From assembly GCA_027491315.1 (NCBI GenBank), contig JAIXWL010000012.1, positions 86,940 to 150,939 of the forward strand: a stretch of DNA of 64,000 nucleotides, read 5' to 3'. A program made the position numbers and the translations under genes. Positions 43,379 through 54,626 of the stretch are shown piece after piece. Source of the DNA: Cytophagaceae bacterium. GTDB taxonomy: Bacteria > Bacteroidota > Bacteroidia > Cytophagales > Spirosomataceae. The notes beneath the pieces are model-generated. The model saw only the letters and a program-made list of their open reading frames with translations. It was not told the origin of the DNA and ran no database searches. Position 1 is the stretch's first letter; each line of letters begins with the position of its first letter.

Positions 43379-44353
43379 ATGAAAAAAGTATTAATAACTG
43401 GAGGAGCTGGTTTTTTAGGGTCGCATTTATGTGATCGATTTATCAAGGAAGGTTATCATGTGATAGCCATGGATAATTTAATTACGGGCGATTTAAAAAA
43501 CATTGAGCACCTTTTCAAGCTTCCCAATTTTGAATTTTATCATCATGATGTTTCTAAGTTCATTCACGTTCCAGGTGAATTAGATTACATCCTTCACTTT
43601 GCATCACCTGCCTCTCCAATTGATTATTTAAAAATCCCAATTCAGACCTTAAAAGTAGGTTCTTTGGGGATTCATAATTGTTTAGGATTAGCTCGTGTAA
43701 AAAATGCCCGTGTATTGATTGCTTCTACATCTGAGGTTTACGGTGACCCATTAGTTCATCCACAAACAGAGGAATATTGGGGAAATGTAAATCCAGTTGG
43801 CCCTAGAGGTGTTTACGATGAGGCAAAGCGTTTTCAAGAAGCCATGACGATGGCATATCATACCTACCATGGAGTTGAAACCCGAATTGTCCGAATATTC
43901 AATACCTATGGACCTAGAATGCGTCTAAACGACGGACGCGTATTACCAGCATTTATTGGTCAGGCCTTACGAGGAGAAGATTTAACGATGTTTGGTGATG
44001 GATCTCAAACGCGTGCTTTTTGTTATGTAGATGATCTAGTAGAGGGGATTTATCGCTTATTATTAAGTGATTATGCCCAACCAGTTAATATTGGTAATCC
44101 AGATGAAATCACCATTAAAGAGTTCGGTGAAGAAATCATCAAGTTAACCGGTACAAGTCAAAAGTTAATTTCCCTTCCTTTACCAACGGACGATCCCAAA
44201 CAAAGAAAGCCAGATATTACAAAGGCCAAAGCTATTTTAGGCTGGGAACCCAAAGTATCAAGGGCGGAAGGCTTAAAAATCACGTATGAATATTTCAAAT
44301 CTTTAAGTCAAGAAGACTTACACAGATTAGCTCATCATAAAGAGTTCAAGTAA
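43379..44353 (+). CDS. UDP-glucuronate decarboxylase (UDP-xylose synthase)
   Basis: This 324-residue extended SDR has [14 protein letters not shown] at the NAD site, the catalytic [10 protein letters not shown] and the UXS-type [19 protein letters not shown]. The motif [16 protein letters not shown] is shared with this subfamily. It converts UDP-glucuronate to UDP-xylose. It forms an operon with ugd and ends at a hairpin terminator. Confidence 0.93.
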   Translation: MKKVLITGGAGFLGSHLCDRFIKEGYHVIAMDNLITGDLKNIEHLFKLPNFEFYHHDVSKFIHVPGELDYILHFASPASPIDYLKIPIQTLKVGSLGIHNCLGLARVKNARVLIASTSEVYGDPLVHPQTEEYWGNVNPVGPRGVYDEAKRFQEAMTMAYHTYHGVETRIVRIFNTYGPRMRLNDGRVLPAFIGQALRGEDLTMFGDGSQTRAFCYVDDLVEGIYRLLLSDYAQPVNIGNPDEITIKEFGEEIIKLTGTSQKLISLPLPTDDPKQRKPDITKAKAILGWEPKVSRAEGLKITYEYFKSLSQEDLHRLAHHKEFK

Positions 44354-44365
44354 AAAAATCAACAT

Positions 44366-44398
44366 CAAAAAGGCCTGCAAATTGCTGGCCTTTTTTTT
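44366..44398 (+). terminator. Intrinsic terminator after ugd-uxs
   Basis: AAAAAGGCC and GGCCTTTTT with an inner GC pair step flank a small loop, followed by a run of eight T. Confidence 0.85.
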
Positions 44399-44467
44399 GA
44401 TTCAAAATTTATCGAGATTTTGATAAAGATGATGTCATTGAAATAAAATTATTTTGAAAATCGTTAT

Positions 44468-44522
44468 CAACGCACAACGCTGTCAAGGTTTGGAACCTTG
44501 CCAGCGTGAAAAAATTGCGTTG
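44468..44522. repeat. Long nested palindrome, REP-like
   Basis: CAACGCA and TGCGTTG (44468-44474, 44516-44522) enclose a near-perfect hairpin at 44477-44507: ACGCTGTCAAGGTT and AACCTTGCCAGCGT with one mismatch around a short loop. It lies between two ordinary terminators and has no T tail, so it looks more like a repetitive extragenic palindrome than a terminator. No second copy is in the window. Confidence 0.6.
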
Positions 44523-44526
44523 AAAA

Positions 44527-44559
44527 CAAAAGAGGCTGCCCGATGGGCAGCCTCTTTTG
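44527..44559 (-). terminator. Intrinsic terminator after the TonB-dependent receptor gene
   Basis: A perfect 15-base stem (CAAAAGAGGCTGCCC with GGGCAGCCTCTTTTG) and a 3-base loop, 22 bases beyond the receptor stop. Flanking A and T runs allow bidirectional use. Confidence 0.9.
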
Positions 44560-44581
44560 AATTAGTATTGCAAGGATTCGA

Positions 44582-47908
<3,327 letters not shown>

Positions 47909-48124
47909 TTATAATTGAGTTGAAAGATATTTCCACAAAATAAATGTAAAAAATCAAATACTACAACTATTTGACAAAAGTCATTATAAGGCAAATTGTA
48001 CTAATCAACTGATAATTAGAACAAAAAAGGCATTTTGTTATCATATTTAAATGTAATGACTCATCTTATTGTACTATTTATGCTTAAATCTTAACACAAA
48101 CTTAATTTTTAATTATTTAAAGAA

Positions 48125-48132
48125 TATTTTTG
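48125..48132 (+). promoter_or_regulatory. Promoter -7 element of the selD operon
   Basis: TATTTTTG is an exact TAnnTTTG match 25 bases before the TTG start of selD. Confidence 0.6.
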
Positions 48133-48157
48133 TACTCTTCATTTAAAATACCGAATA

Positions 48158-49195
48158 TTGGACACTAGCATAAAATTAACCTCGTTTTCACATGGCGCTG
48201 GTTGTGGATGTAAGATTTCACCACAAATTTTAGATCAAATTTTACATACAGATACCCCAAAAAAAAATCATCCTCTTCTGTTGGTTGGAAATGAGAGTAG
48301 GGATGATGCAGCCGTATTTGATTGGCAAAATGGGGAGGCGGTTATTTCTACCACAGATTTTTTTATGCCCATTGTAGATGACCCTTTTGATTTCGGGAAA
48401 ATTGCTGCTACAAACGCGATCTCTGATATCTATGCCATGGGAGGTTCTCCCCTAATGGCAATCGCCATATTGGGTTGGCCCATCGATAAATTAGCTCCAG
48501 AGATTGCTAAGAAAGTATTAGAAGGTGGACGAGCAGCATGTGCCGAAGCAGGTATACCTTTAGCAGGTGGGCATTCCATTGATTCCCCTGAACCTATTTT
48601 TGGTTTGGCTGTAACAGGAAAAGTTAAAAAAGAACATTTAAAACAAAACGATCAAGCTAGCGATCAATGTATATTGTATTTAACCAAACCTTTGGGCGTG
48701 GGAATTTTAACGACTGCTCAAAAAAGAGGAATAGTAAGTCCAGAAGATTTGCAATTGGCCGTTAACCAAATGAGTACTTTGAATAAATTAGGTGAAAAAC
48801 TTGGGCCATTGGGCTATGTCAAATCATTAACAGACGTGACAGGTTTTGGTTTATTAGGGCATTTGGTAGAAATGTGTGATGGATCAGGAGTCAGTGCTCA
48901 ATTATTTTTTGATAAAATCCCTACCCTTCCCCAGATTAAGCACTATTTAGAACAAAAATGTTTCCCAGGTGGAACAACCCGAAATTGGGCTAGTTATGGG
49001 CATCGAGTAGAAGATACCATTTCGGAAATTCAAAAGCTGATTGGGGCGGATCCTCAAACCTCTGGAGGTTTATTAATTGCGGTTGATAAAAATCACCAAA
49101 TGGAATTTGAATCATTTGCACAGTCGGAAGGTTTTACATTGGAGGTTATAGGGCAAACCATGGCCGCCAAAGAAAAGGCAATTTATATTCAATAA
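48158..49195 (+). CDS. selD: Selenide, water dikinase (selenophosphate synthase)
   Basis: This 345-residue enzyme makes selenophosphate from selenide and ATP. The N-terminal [12 protein letters not shown] carries the catalytic cysteine (C16; the position that is Sec or Cys in the family) and lysine K19. [17 protein letters not shown] and [14 protein letters not shown] are conserved. The start is a TTG at 48158; no in-frame ATG or GTG exists before the conserved residues. Neither selA/selB nor the tRNA 2-selenouridine synthase gene is nearby, so the use of the product is not visible here. The following hydrolase gene begins at once after the stop. Confidence 0.93.
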   Translation: MDTSIKLTSFSHGAGCGCKISPQILDQILHTDTPKKNHPLLLVGNESRDDAAVFDWQNGEAVISTTDFFMPIVDDPFDFGKIAATNAISDIYAMGGSPLMAIAILGWPIDKLAPEIAKKVLEGGRAACAEAGIPLAGGHSIDSPEPIFGLAVTGKVKKEHLKQNDQASDQCILYLTKPLGVGILTTAQKRGIVSPEDLQLAVNQMSTLNKLGEKLGPLGYVKSLTDVTGFGLLGHLVEMCDGSGVSAQLFFDKIPTLPQIKHYLEQKCFPGGTTRNWASYGHRVEDTISEIQKLIGADPQTSGGLLIAVDKNHQMEFESFAQSEGFTLEVIGQTMAAKEKAIYIQ

Positions 49196-49957
49196 ATGAA
49201 ACTATATTTTAGAAAAGTGGGAGAGCAAGGACCCGCCTTGATCATTCTCCATGGAATATTTGGATCTTCCGATAACTGGTTAGGGATAGCTAAAGTCTTA
49301 TCCGACCAATATCAAGTGTATTTGGTTGATCAACGAAATCATGGGCAGTCGCCCTGGGCAGACGAATTTGATTACCAGGTAATGTCCGAAGATCTTTTGG
49401 AATTTATTCAAGAACATCAATTGACCAAGCCCATCATTCTAGGTCATTCAATGGGAGGTAAAGTCGTGATGCAATTTGCTTTAAACCATCCGGATATAGC
49501 TCAAAAAATGATCGTGGTAGATATTGCGCCAAAATTCTACCCAGTTCACCATACTGCCATTTTAGAAGGATTAAATAGCCTAAATCTAAAAAATCTCCAA
49601 AGTAGAACGGAGGCAAATGAACATTTGAAACGATTCGAGGAAAAGGAAGGTGTTCGTCAATTTTTATTGAAAAATTTATATCGAAATGAACAGCAAGAAT
49701 TTGCCTGGAGAATAAATGTTCGTGTCATTACCAAAAATATCGACGTAGTAGGTCACGAACTTTGGGTAAAAAATGCAGTCAACATTCCTGCCTTTTTTAT
49801 TAAAGGAGCAGAATCTCATTACATTCAACCTGAGGACGAGCGGTATATTGCAGAAATTTTCCCCAACTTTGAGTTGATCGAAATCCCCAATGCTGGACAC
49901 TGGGTTCAGGCTGATCAACCTGAGGCATTTGTTGAGGCCTTACGCCAAATTTTATGA
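49196..49957 (+). CDS. Alpha/beta fold hydrolase (YbfF-like esterase)
   Basis: This 253-residue hydrolase has the oxyanion HGIFGSSDNWLG stretch, DQRNHGQSP and the nucleophile serine in LGHSMGGKV, with the catalytic histidine in NAGHWVQ near the C-terminus. The pattern fits the YbfF group of small acyl esterases. The natural substrate is unknown. It starts directly at the selD stop and overlaps the next gene by four bases, so it belongs to the selD operon by position. Confidence 0.9.
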   Translation: MKLYFRKVGEQGPALIILHGIFGSSDNWLGIAKVLSDQYQVYLVDQRNHGQSPWADEFDYQVMSEDLLEFIQEHQLTKPIILGHSMGGKVVMQFALNHPDIAQKMIVVDIAPKFYPVHHTAILEGLNSLNLKNLQSRTEANEHLKRFEEKEGVRQFLLKNLYRNEQQEFAWRINVRVITKNIDVVGHELWVKNAVNIPAFFIKGAESHYIQPEDERYIAEIFPNFELIEIPNAGHWVQADQPEAFVEALRQIL

Positions 49958-50676
49958 AAATCTATTTGATACCCTGCCCCATTGCTGAAAATACTGCCTC
50001 ACAAGTTTTAGCACCCGAGGTAAGCCAAGCCATATTGACATGCCAACATTTTTTGGTAGAAAATGTACGTACGGCCAGAAGGTTCATCAGTGAATTAAAA
50101 TTAGGTATCATAATTGAAGATCTAGTTTTTGAAGTATTGGATAAGGATAGTTCGGCCGCTGAGGTAGAAAAATTTATTCAAACCCAGGTTCAAGGAAATC
50201 ATTCCATCGGTATCATTTCTGAGGCCGGATGCCCTGGTATAGCTGATCCAGGTGCCCTGGCTGTTTCCATTGCGCACAAACTACAGATTGAAGTCGTTTC
50301 ATTGGTTGGGCCCTCTTCCATCTTATTGGCCTTAATGGCCTCAGGGTTTTCTGGCCAAAGTTTTTGTTTTCATGGCTATTTACCCATTGAAAAAAGTGCC
50401 CGGGTAAAAAAGATTGAATACTTACAAAAGGAAGTGGAAAAATCCGGGCAAACTCAATTATTCATTGAAACACCCTATCGAAATAATGCACTGTTGACAG
50501 ATTTATTAGAAGTTTGTCCCAAACATCAATTGATTTGCCTAGCATGCGATATTCAAGCACCACTAGGATTTATTCAAACTAAAACGGTGGAGTCTTGGGC
50601 TAAATCTATTCCCGATTTGCATAAAAAACCATGCATATTCTTATTAGGACAACATCAATTTACAGGAAATAAGTAA
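49954..50676 (+). CDS. Tetrapyrrole methylase family protein (RsmI-like)
   Basis: This 240-residue SAM-dependent methylase resembles RsmI, the 16S rRNA C1402 2'-O-methyltransferase. EAGCPGIADPGALAV is the clearest family segment and VGPSSILLALMASGF the next. It is shorter than usual RsmI and diverged at the N-terminus (IPCPIAENTASQVL in place of the usual TPIGNL pattern), which fits a Bacteroidota-specific paralogue. Whether it acts on rRNA is not certain. It overlaps the hydrolase gene in an ATGA arrangement. Confidence 0.82.
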   Translation: MKIYLIPCPIAENTASQVLAPEVSQAILTCQHFLVENVRTARRFISELKLGIIIEDLVFEVLDKDSSAAEVEKFIQTQVQGNHSIGIISEAGCPGIADPGALAVSIAHKLQIEVVSLVGPSSILLALMASGFSGQSFCFHGYLPIEKSARVKKIEYLQKEVEKSGQTQLFIETPYRNNALLTDLLEVCPKHQLICLACDIQAPLGFIQTKTVESWAKSIPDLHKKPCIFLLGQHQFTGNK

Positions 50677-50699
50677 TTTGCATACAAAATCATTCATCC

Positions 50700-51341
50700 G
50701 TGGTATATAAAAAAGTATTTACTTTTAATCCTTTCCAAGAAAACACCTATTTGCTTTGGGATGATGCTGGAAATGGTGTCATATTTGATCCAGGATGCCA
50801 TAATTATGAGGAAAGAAAGGTCTTGACGGACTTCATCCTTTCAAAGGATATTCAATTAAAGTATTGTCTTAATACCCATGCCCATATTGACCATGTGTTA
50901 GGGGTGCATTATATTAAAGAGCAATACAAGGTTCCGTTTGGCTTGCATCCCAAAGATTTACCCTTACTGAATGATGCCGCTAACCGAGCTGCGGTGTATG
51001 GTTTCCCTGCCTACCAATCTGTGGAAGTTGACCGCTTGTTGGAAGACAACGAAATTATTGAAATTGGAGAAATGAAGCTTAAGGTGTTATTTGTTCCTGG
51101 ACATGCTCCTGGTCATGTGGCCTTTTATTTAGAAGAACAAGGGTGGCTTATTGATGGAGATGTGTTATTTAGGAGAAGCATCGGAAGGACTGATTTCCCA
51201 CTTTGTAATCATGCTGATTTAGTCAATAGCATTCAAAATCAGTTGTACGTTCTCCCTGAGGAGACTGAGGTATTTCCTGGTCATGGTGGCAGTACGACCA
51301 TAGGAATCGAAAAAAATCAAAACCCATTTGTCAGAGCATAA
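50700..51341 (+). CDS. MBL-fold metallohydrolase (glyoxalase II-like)
   Basis: This 213-residue metallo-beta-lactamase-fold protein has the metal-binding signature HAHIDH (60-65), a histidine in FVPGHAPGHV, the aspartate in WLIDGDVLF and the last histidine in FPGHGGST. It resembles short glyoxalase II-type hydrolases widespread in bacteria. The start codon is GTG at 50700. The substrate is unknown. It lies 23 bases after the methylase gene and one base before pssA. Confidence 0.9.
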   Translation: MVYKKVFTFNPFQENTYLLWDDAGNGVIFDPGCHNYEERKVLTDFILSKDIQLKYCLNTHAHIDHVLGVHYIKEQYKVPFGLHPKDLPLLNDAANRAAVYGFPAYQSVEVDRLLEDNEIIEIGEMKLKVLFVPGHAPGHVAFYLEEQGWLIDGDVLFRRSIGRTDFPLCNHADLVNSIQNQLYVLPEETEVFPGHGGSTTIGIEKNQNPFVRA

Positions 51342-51342
51342 G

Positions 51343-52065
51343 ATGTCTATCAAAAAAGAAATTCCAAATACCTTAACCCTGGGAAATCTATTATCAGGCT
51401 GTTTTGGTATTTATTTTGTCATGCAAGGGCATGTCTTATGGGCTTCCTATTGTATTTTACTTTCATTAGTCTTTGATTTCCTAGATGGCTTTTTAGCCAG
51501 ATTATTACATGCATATTCCGAATTAGGAAAGGAATTAGATTCTTTAGCGGACATGGTTTCCTTTGGAGTATTACCAAGCTTCATGCTTTTTCATTTAGTA
51601 GAGGCGAGCTGTGGTACACAATGCTCCGTGGGATTATTTGGATTTTATAAACCTTTTTTGGTCTTCTCCTTGGCCCTTTTTTCGGCCTATCGATTAGCCA
51701 AATTCAATATTGATACCAGGCAAAGTGATCAGTTTATAGGCGTACCAACTCCTGCCAATGGAATTGTCATAGCCTCGCTACCGCTTATTTTAGAATTTCA
51801 ACCGGAGTTTAGTGAGTACGTTTTAAACTTTAAAGGATTATTAATTTACTCAGTGATCATGAGTTATTTACTGGTTTGCGAACTGCCCTTAATGGCCTTT
51901 AAGTTTAAAACTTGGGATTGGAAAAGCAATCAAATTAAATTCATTTTCCTAGTTTTTTGTGTTGCTGGACTGATTTTCCTTAAATTTGCATCATTGCCAC
52001 TGTTAGTAGCATCCTATATCCTCCTGTCGGGAGTTATTTACATACTTAATACCCAAAAAAAATGA
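51343..52065 (+). CDS. pssA: CDP-diacylglycerol-serine O-phosphatidyltransferase
   Basis: This 240-residue membrane enzyme makes phosphatidylserine, the precursor of phosphatidylethanolamine. The CDP-alcohol phosphatidyltransferase motif D-G-x2-A-R-x8-G-x3-D-x3-D is complete at about 48-70. About seven hydrophobic segments are visible. The frame extends to a TTG at 51328, but the ATG at 51343 lies right behind the MBL stop and gives the family start IPNTLTLGNLLSG. purS overlaps its end by four bases. Confidence 0.94.
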   Translation: MSIKKEIPNTLTLGNLLSGCFGIYFVMQGHVLWASYCILLSLVFDFLDGFLARLLHAYSELGKELDSLADMVSFGVLPSFMLFHLVEASCGTQCSVGLFGFYKPFLVFSLALFSAYRLAKFNIDTRQSDQFIGVPTPANGIVIASLPLILEFQPEFSEYVLNFKGLLIYSVIMSYLLVCELPLMAFKFKTWDWKSNQIKFIFLVFCVAGLIFLKFASLPLLVASYILLSGVIYILNTQKK

Positions 52066-52313
52066 AATTTTTAGCTGAAATCAATGTAATGCCTCAAAAA
52101 GAAATCCTTGACCCACAAGGTAAAGCTGTACGCATAGGTTTACAAAACTTAGATATTCATCAGGTGGCTGATGTGCGTATTGGCAAACATATTCAGCTAC
52201 AATTAGAAGCTAATTCAGAGGCTGAAGCCAATGAAATTGTGACGAATGCTTGTAAAAAATTATTAGCTAACTTGATCATGGAGGAATTTGACTTCGTCTT
52301 GAAAGCTATATAA
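52062..52313 (+). CDS. purS: PurS, phosphoribosylformylglycinamidine synthase subunit
   Basis: This 83-residue protein matches PurS: VMPQKEILDPQGKAV and GLQNLDIHQVADVRIGK are the family signatures. PurS joins PurL and PurQ in the fourth step of purine synthesis. It is separated from other pur genes here and lies at the end of the selD-pssA run, overlapping pssA by four bases. A symmetrical hairpin follows. Confidence 0.93.
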   Translation: MKFLAEINVMPQKEILDPQGKAVRIGLQNLDIHQVADVRIGKHIQLQLEANSEAEANEIVTNACKKLLANLIMEEFDFVLKAI

Positions 52314-52320
52314 CTTGATT

Positions 52321-52350
52321 GGTATCTGTTAGGATCTCCTGGCAGATACC
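52321..52350. terminator. Hairpin at the convergent purS/CoA-binding gene junction
   Basis: GGTATCTG and CAGATACC form an 8-base outer stem and AGGA/TCCT an inner stem. The tail on the plus strand (CTTTAAAATT) is only weakly T-rich, so termination efficiency is uncertain. Confidence 0.55.
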
Positions 52351-52352
52351 CT

Positions 52353-52709
52353 TTAAAATTGACCCGTTTGTAATAATACCAAGGTACAGGCTTCTTCTGT
52401 CGAAATACCTTCTGCTTCCAAACTTCTTCTTAGCATCTCATTTTCTGTTCCAGGATTAAAAATCACTCGCTTAGGCTGTAGTTGCTTTAAATAGTCCAAC
52501 AGATTTCCTTGATTTTGTGGTCCTACGTACAAAGTTACGGTATGCACATCGGGCTCCATCCAACCGGGTTGATGTATTTCTTGGCCCAATAAATCCCCTT
52601 TTTTAGTGCCGACCAATACCAATTCATGAGCCTTTTGATGCAGCATTTGGGCAGCTAGGTAAGCATAACGTTGTGGATTCAAGGAGGCACCGTAAACTAA
52701 GACTTTCAT
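52353..52709 (-). CDS. CoA-binding domain protein (YccU-like)
   Basis: This 118-residue protein is a single CoA-binding Rossmann-type domain: VLVYGASLNPQRYAY at the start and VIFNPGTENEMLRRSLEAEGI near the end. Homologues are widespread small proteins of uncertain function. It is convergent with purS across a hairpin. The gap upstream of it is about 350 bases. Confidence 0.85.
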   Translation of the reverse strand: MKVLVYGASLNPQRYAYLAAQMLHQKAHELVLVGTKKGDLLGQEIHQPGWMEPDVHTVTLYVGPQNQGNLLDYLKQLQPKRVIFNPGTENEMLRRSLEAEGISTEEACTLVLLQTGQF

Positions 52710-53061
52710 AATAAATCAATATATCATAAACCTACCTTTCACCCAAATAAACATCATTCAAATTTAGCTAATGGAAATAACTTCATGTTAGGAATGAGTA
52801 CAAAAAGAAAAAGGACATTAAGCAATTTTTTGATGCAGAAATTGATATTTTTTACCCAACAAATCAAATTGAAATTTAAATCCATTATTTGAAAACGACA
52901 ATCCATTGATTTCAAAAGCAGAACTAATGATTTGAAGAATACCTCAAATAATAGGGATACAATATTAATTATTCTTTTTCGTTTTCAGCTAAACTTTTGC
53001 AATTCAAGGAATATCTTTAAATTGCGATTACTACCGTTCTATAATACGTACTATTAATACT
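52710..53061. other. Intergenic stretch without recognised content
   Basis: This 352-base AT-rich region lies between two divergent genes. I see no frame of note, RNA gene, strong hairpin, repeat or exact TAnnTTTG element in it, though both genes presumably have promoters here. Confidence 0.5.
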
Positions 53062-53634
53062 ATGACCGCCTTAAAAAACTATTGGAATGAGCAATGGAAG
53101 CGCATTCCTTTCCCTGAATTTGACAATCAAATTCATTACGAGATCTCTAATTATGGCCGTGTAAAAAGCTTTCAGAATAATCCGGAAGGCGAATTAATAC
53201 AAGGTTCCATGATTCAAGGATATCGATCCCTCAATATTCGCTTTCAGCAAAAATCCGCTAATCGCTATATCCACAAATTGGTGGCGGAGTGTTTTGTTAT
53301 GAAAAAAGATGAATCCGACAATTTTGTATTGCACTTGGATCATGACAAGATGAACAACCGAGCTGAGAATTTAGCTTGGGGAAATCGTAGTCTAGTCACG
53401 GCGCATAACAAAAACAATCCAAGTGTTATTAATCGTCAAATTCCGAAAAGAACCAAGAATTACAAGTTGACGGAAAGCAAGGTTTTGATGATTAAAAAGA
53501 TGCTAAAATCGGAGAAAAGTCGATTTAAAATGATCGCAAAACAATTTGGCATTACACATACCCAGCTCAATCGAATTCGTTCGGGTGAAAATTGGAAGCA
53601 TGTGAAATTGGAAGAGACAGCAAGTGCTATGTAA
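53062..53634 (+). CDS. NUMOD4/HNH endonuclease-like protein with C-terminal helix-turn-helix
   Basis: This 190-residue protein begins with a NUMOD4-like segment (WKRIPFPEFDNQIHYEISNYGRVKS, given here in part as YEISNYGRVKS, 26-36), continues with an HNH-type core (IHKLVAECFV, HLDHDKMNNRAENLAWG, 70-107) and ends with a predicted helix-turn-helix (MIAKQFGITHTQLNRIRSG, about 157-175). This is the design of homing endonucleases, but no intron, intein or insertion signs are seen, and stand-alone homologues are common in Bacteroidota. The cleavage target is unknown. A hairpin shared with metF follows. Confidence 0.82.
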   Translation: MTALKNYWNEQWKRIPFPEFDNQIHYEISNYGRVKSFQNNPEGELIQGSMIQGYRSLNIRFQQKSANRYIHKLVAECFVMKKDESDNFVLHLDHDKMNNRAENLAWGNRSLVTAHNKNNPSVINRQIPKRTKNYKLTESKVLMIKKMLKSEKSRFKMIAKQFGITHTQLNRIRSGENWKHVKLEETASAM

Positions 53635-53636
53635 TC

Positions 53637-53670
53637 ATTGAAAGAGCGATTGCAAAATCGCCCTTTCAAT
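53637..53670. terminator. Bidirectional hairpin between the HNH gene and metF
   Basis: ATTGAAAGAGCGAT and ATCGCCCTTTCAAT form a 14-base stem with one non-paired A-C on the plus strand, which is a G-T wobble on the minus strand. It therefore fits the metH-metF transcript best. Confidence 0.7.
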
Positions 53671-54623
53671 TAAAACAAGGCCGAAGCAATCGATCTAACG
53701 CTATCTGATTTACTCATGGTATAGAAATGCAAGGCTGGAACACCGGCCTTCATTAATTCTTTGCCTTGCTGAATCGCCCATTCGATTCCTGCTTGCTTAA
53801 TACCTGCCGAATTGGAAGCCGCCAAAACAGCAGATGATAATGCTTGAGGGATCTCCAAATGAAATATTGCTGGTAAAATCTCTAATTGCTTGACAGTAGC
53901 CAATGGCTTAATGCCCGGTATGATGGGAACATGAATATCGTTGGCCCTACATGCCTTCACAAAATCAAAGTATTTTTGATTGTCAAAAAACATTTGCGTA
54001 ACTACATAGTCAGCACCTGCGTCCACTTTTTGTTTTAAGTATTGAAGATCGGTATCCAAGGAAACTGCTTCAAAATGTTTTTCTGGATATCCAGCGACAC
54101 CCACACAAAAGTTAGTAGGAAAAGATTCCGTCTCTTCATACAACAATTGCCCCTTATTCATTCGACTAATCTGCGCCACCAATTCATTAGCATAGGCATG
54201 TCCACCGCTTTTAGGAATAAATCGATCCTCCCCTTTTTCTTGATCACCCCGTAAGGCCAAGACATTTTCTATCCCTAAGTAATGTAGGTCAATCAAGAAA
54301 TCTTCTGTTTCCTCTTGGGTAAATCCTCCACAAATAACGTGTGGAACAGCCTCAATTTTAAACTTCTGCATTAAAGCAGCACAGATACCTAAGGTGCCAG
54401 GACGCTTACGAATAGGAATTCTTTTTACTTCACCATTTACCTCCTTCTCTACATATTCTTCACGGTGATAAGTAACCTCAATAAAGGGAGGCTTAAACTC
54501 CATTAAAGGCTCAATATGGCTCATTAATTCGCCTAAATGCTGCCCTTTAACCGGTGGAATAATCTCAATAGAAAATAAGGTTTTACCTCCTGAATTCTTA
54601 AAATACTCGGTAATTTTAGTCAT
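53670..54623 (-). CDS. metF: Methylenetetrahydrofolate reductase
   Basis: This 317-residue flavoprotein reduces 5,10-methylenetetrahydrofolate to the methyl donor for methionine synthase. FSIEIIPPVKG (about 17-27) carries the conserved glutamate, and VLALRGDQEKGED and VTQMFFDNQKYF are family motifs. It lies three bases behind metH on the same strand, so enzyme and methyl supplier are co-expressed. Confidence 0.95.
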   Translation of the reverse strand: MTKITEYFKNSGGKTLFSIEIIPPVKGQHLGELMSHIEPLMEFKPPFIEVTYHREEYVEKEVNGEVKRIPIRKRPGTLGICAALMQKFKIEAVPHVICGGFTQEETEDFLIDLHYLGIENVLALRGDQEKGEDRFIPKSGGHAYANELVAQISRMNKGQLLYEETESFPTNFCVGVAGYPEKHFEAVSLDTDLQYLKQKVDAGADYVVTQMFFDNQKYFDFVKACRANDIHVPIIPGIKPLATVKQLEILPAIFHLEIPQALSSAVLAASNSAGIKQAGIEWAIQQGKELMKAGVPALHFYTMSKSDSVRSIASALF

Positions 54624-54626
54624 ATT

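Noticed and set aside
48158..49195. A selenocysteine codon in selD
   Set aside because: The frame has no in-frame TGA; the catalytic position is an ordinary cysteine codon (TGT).
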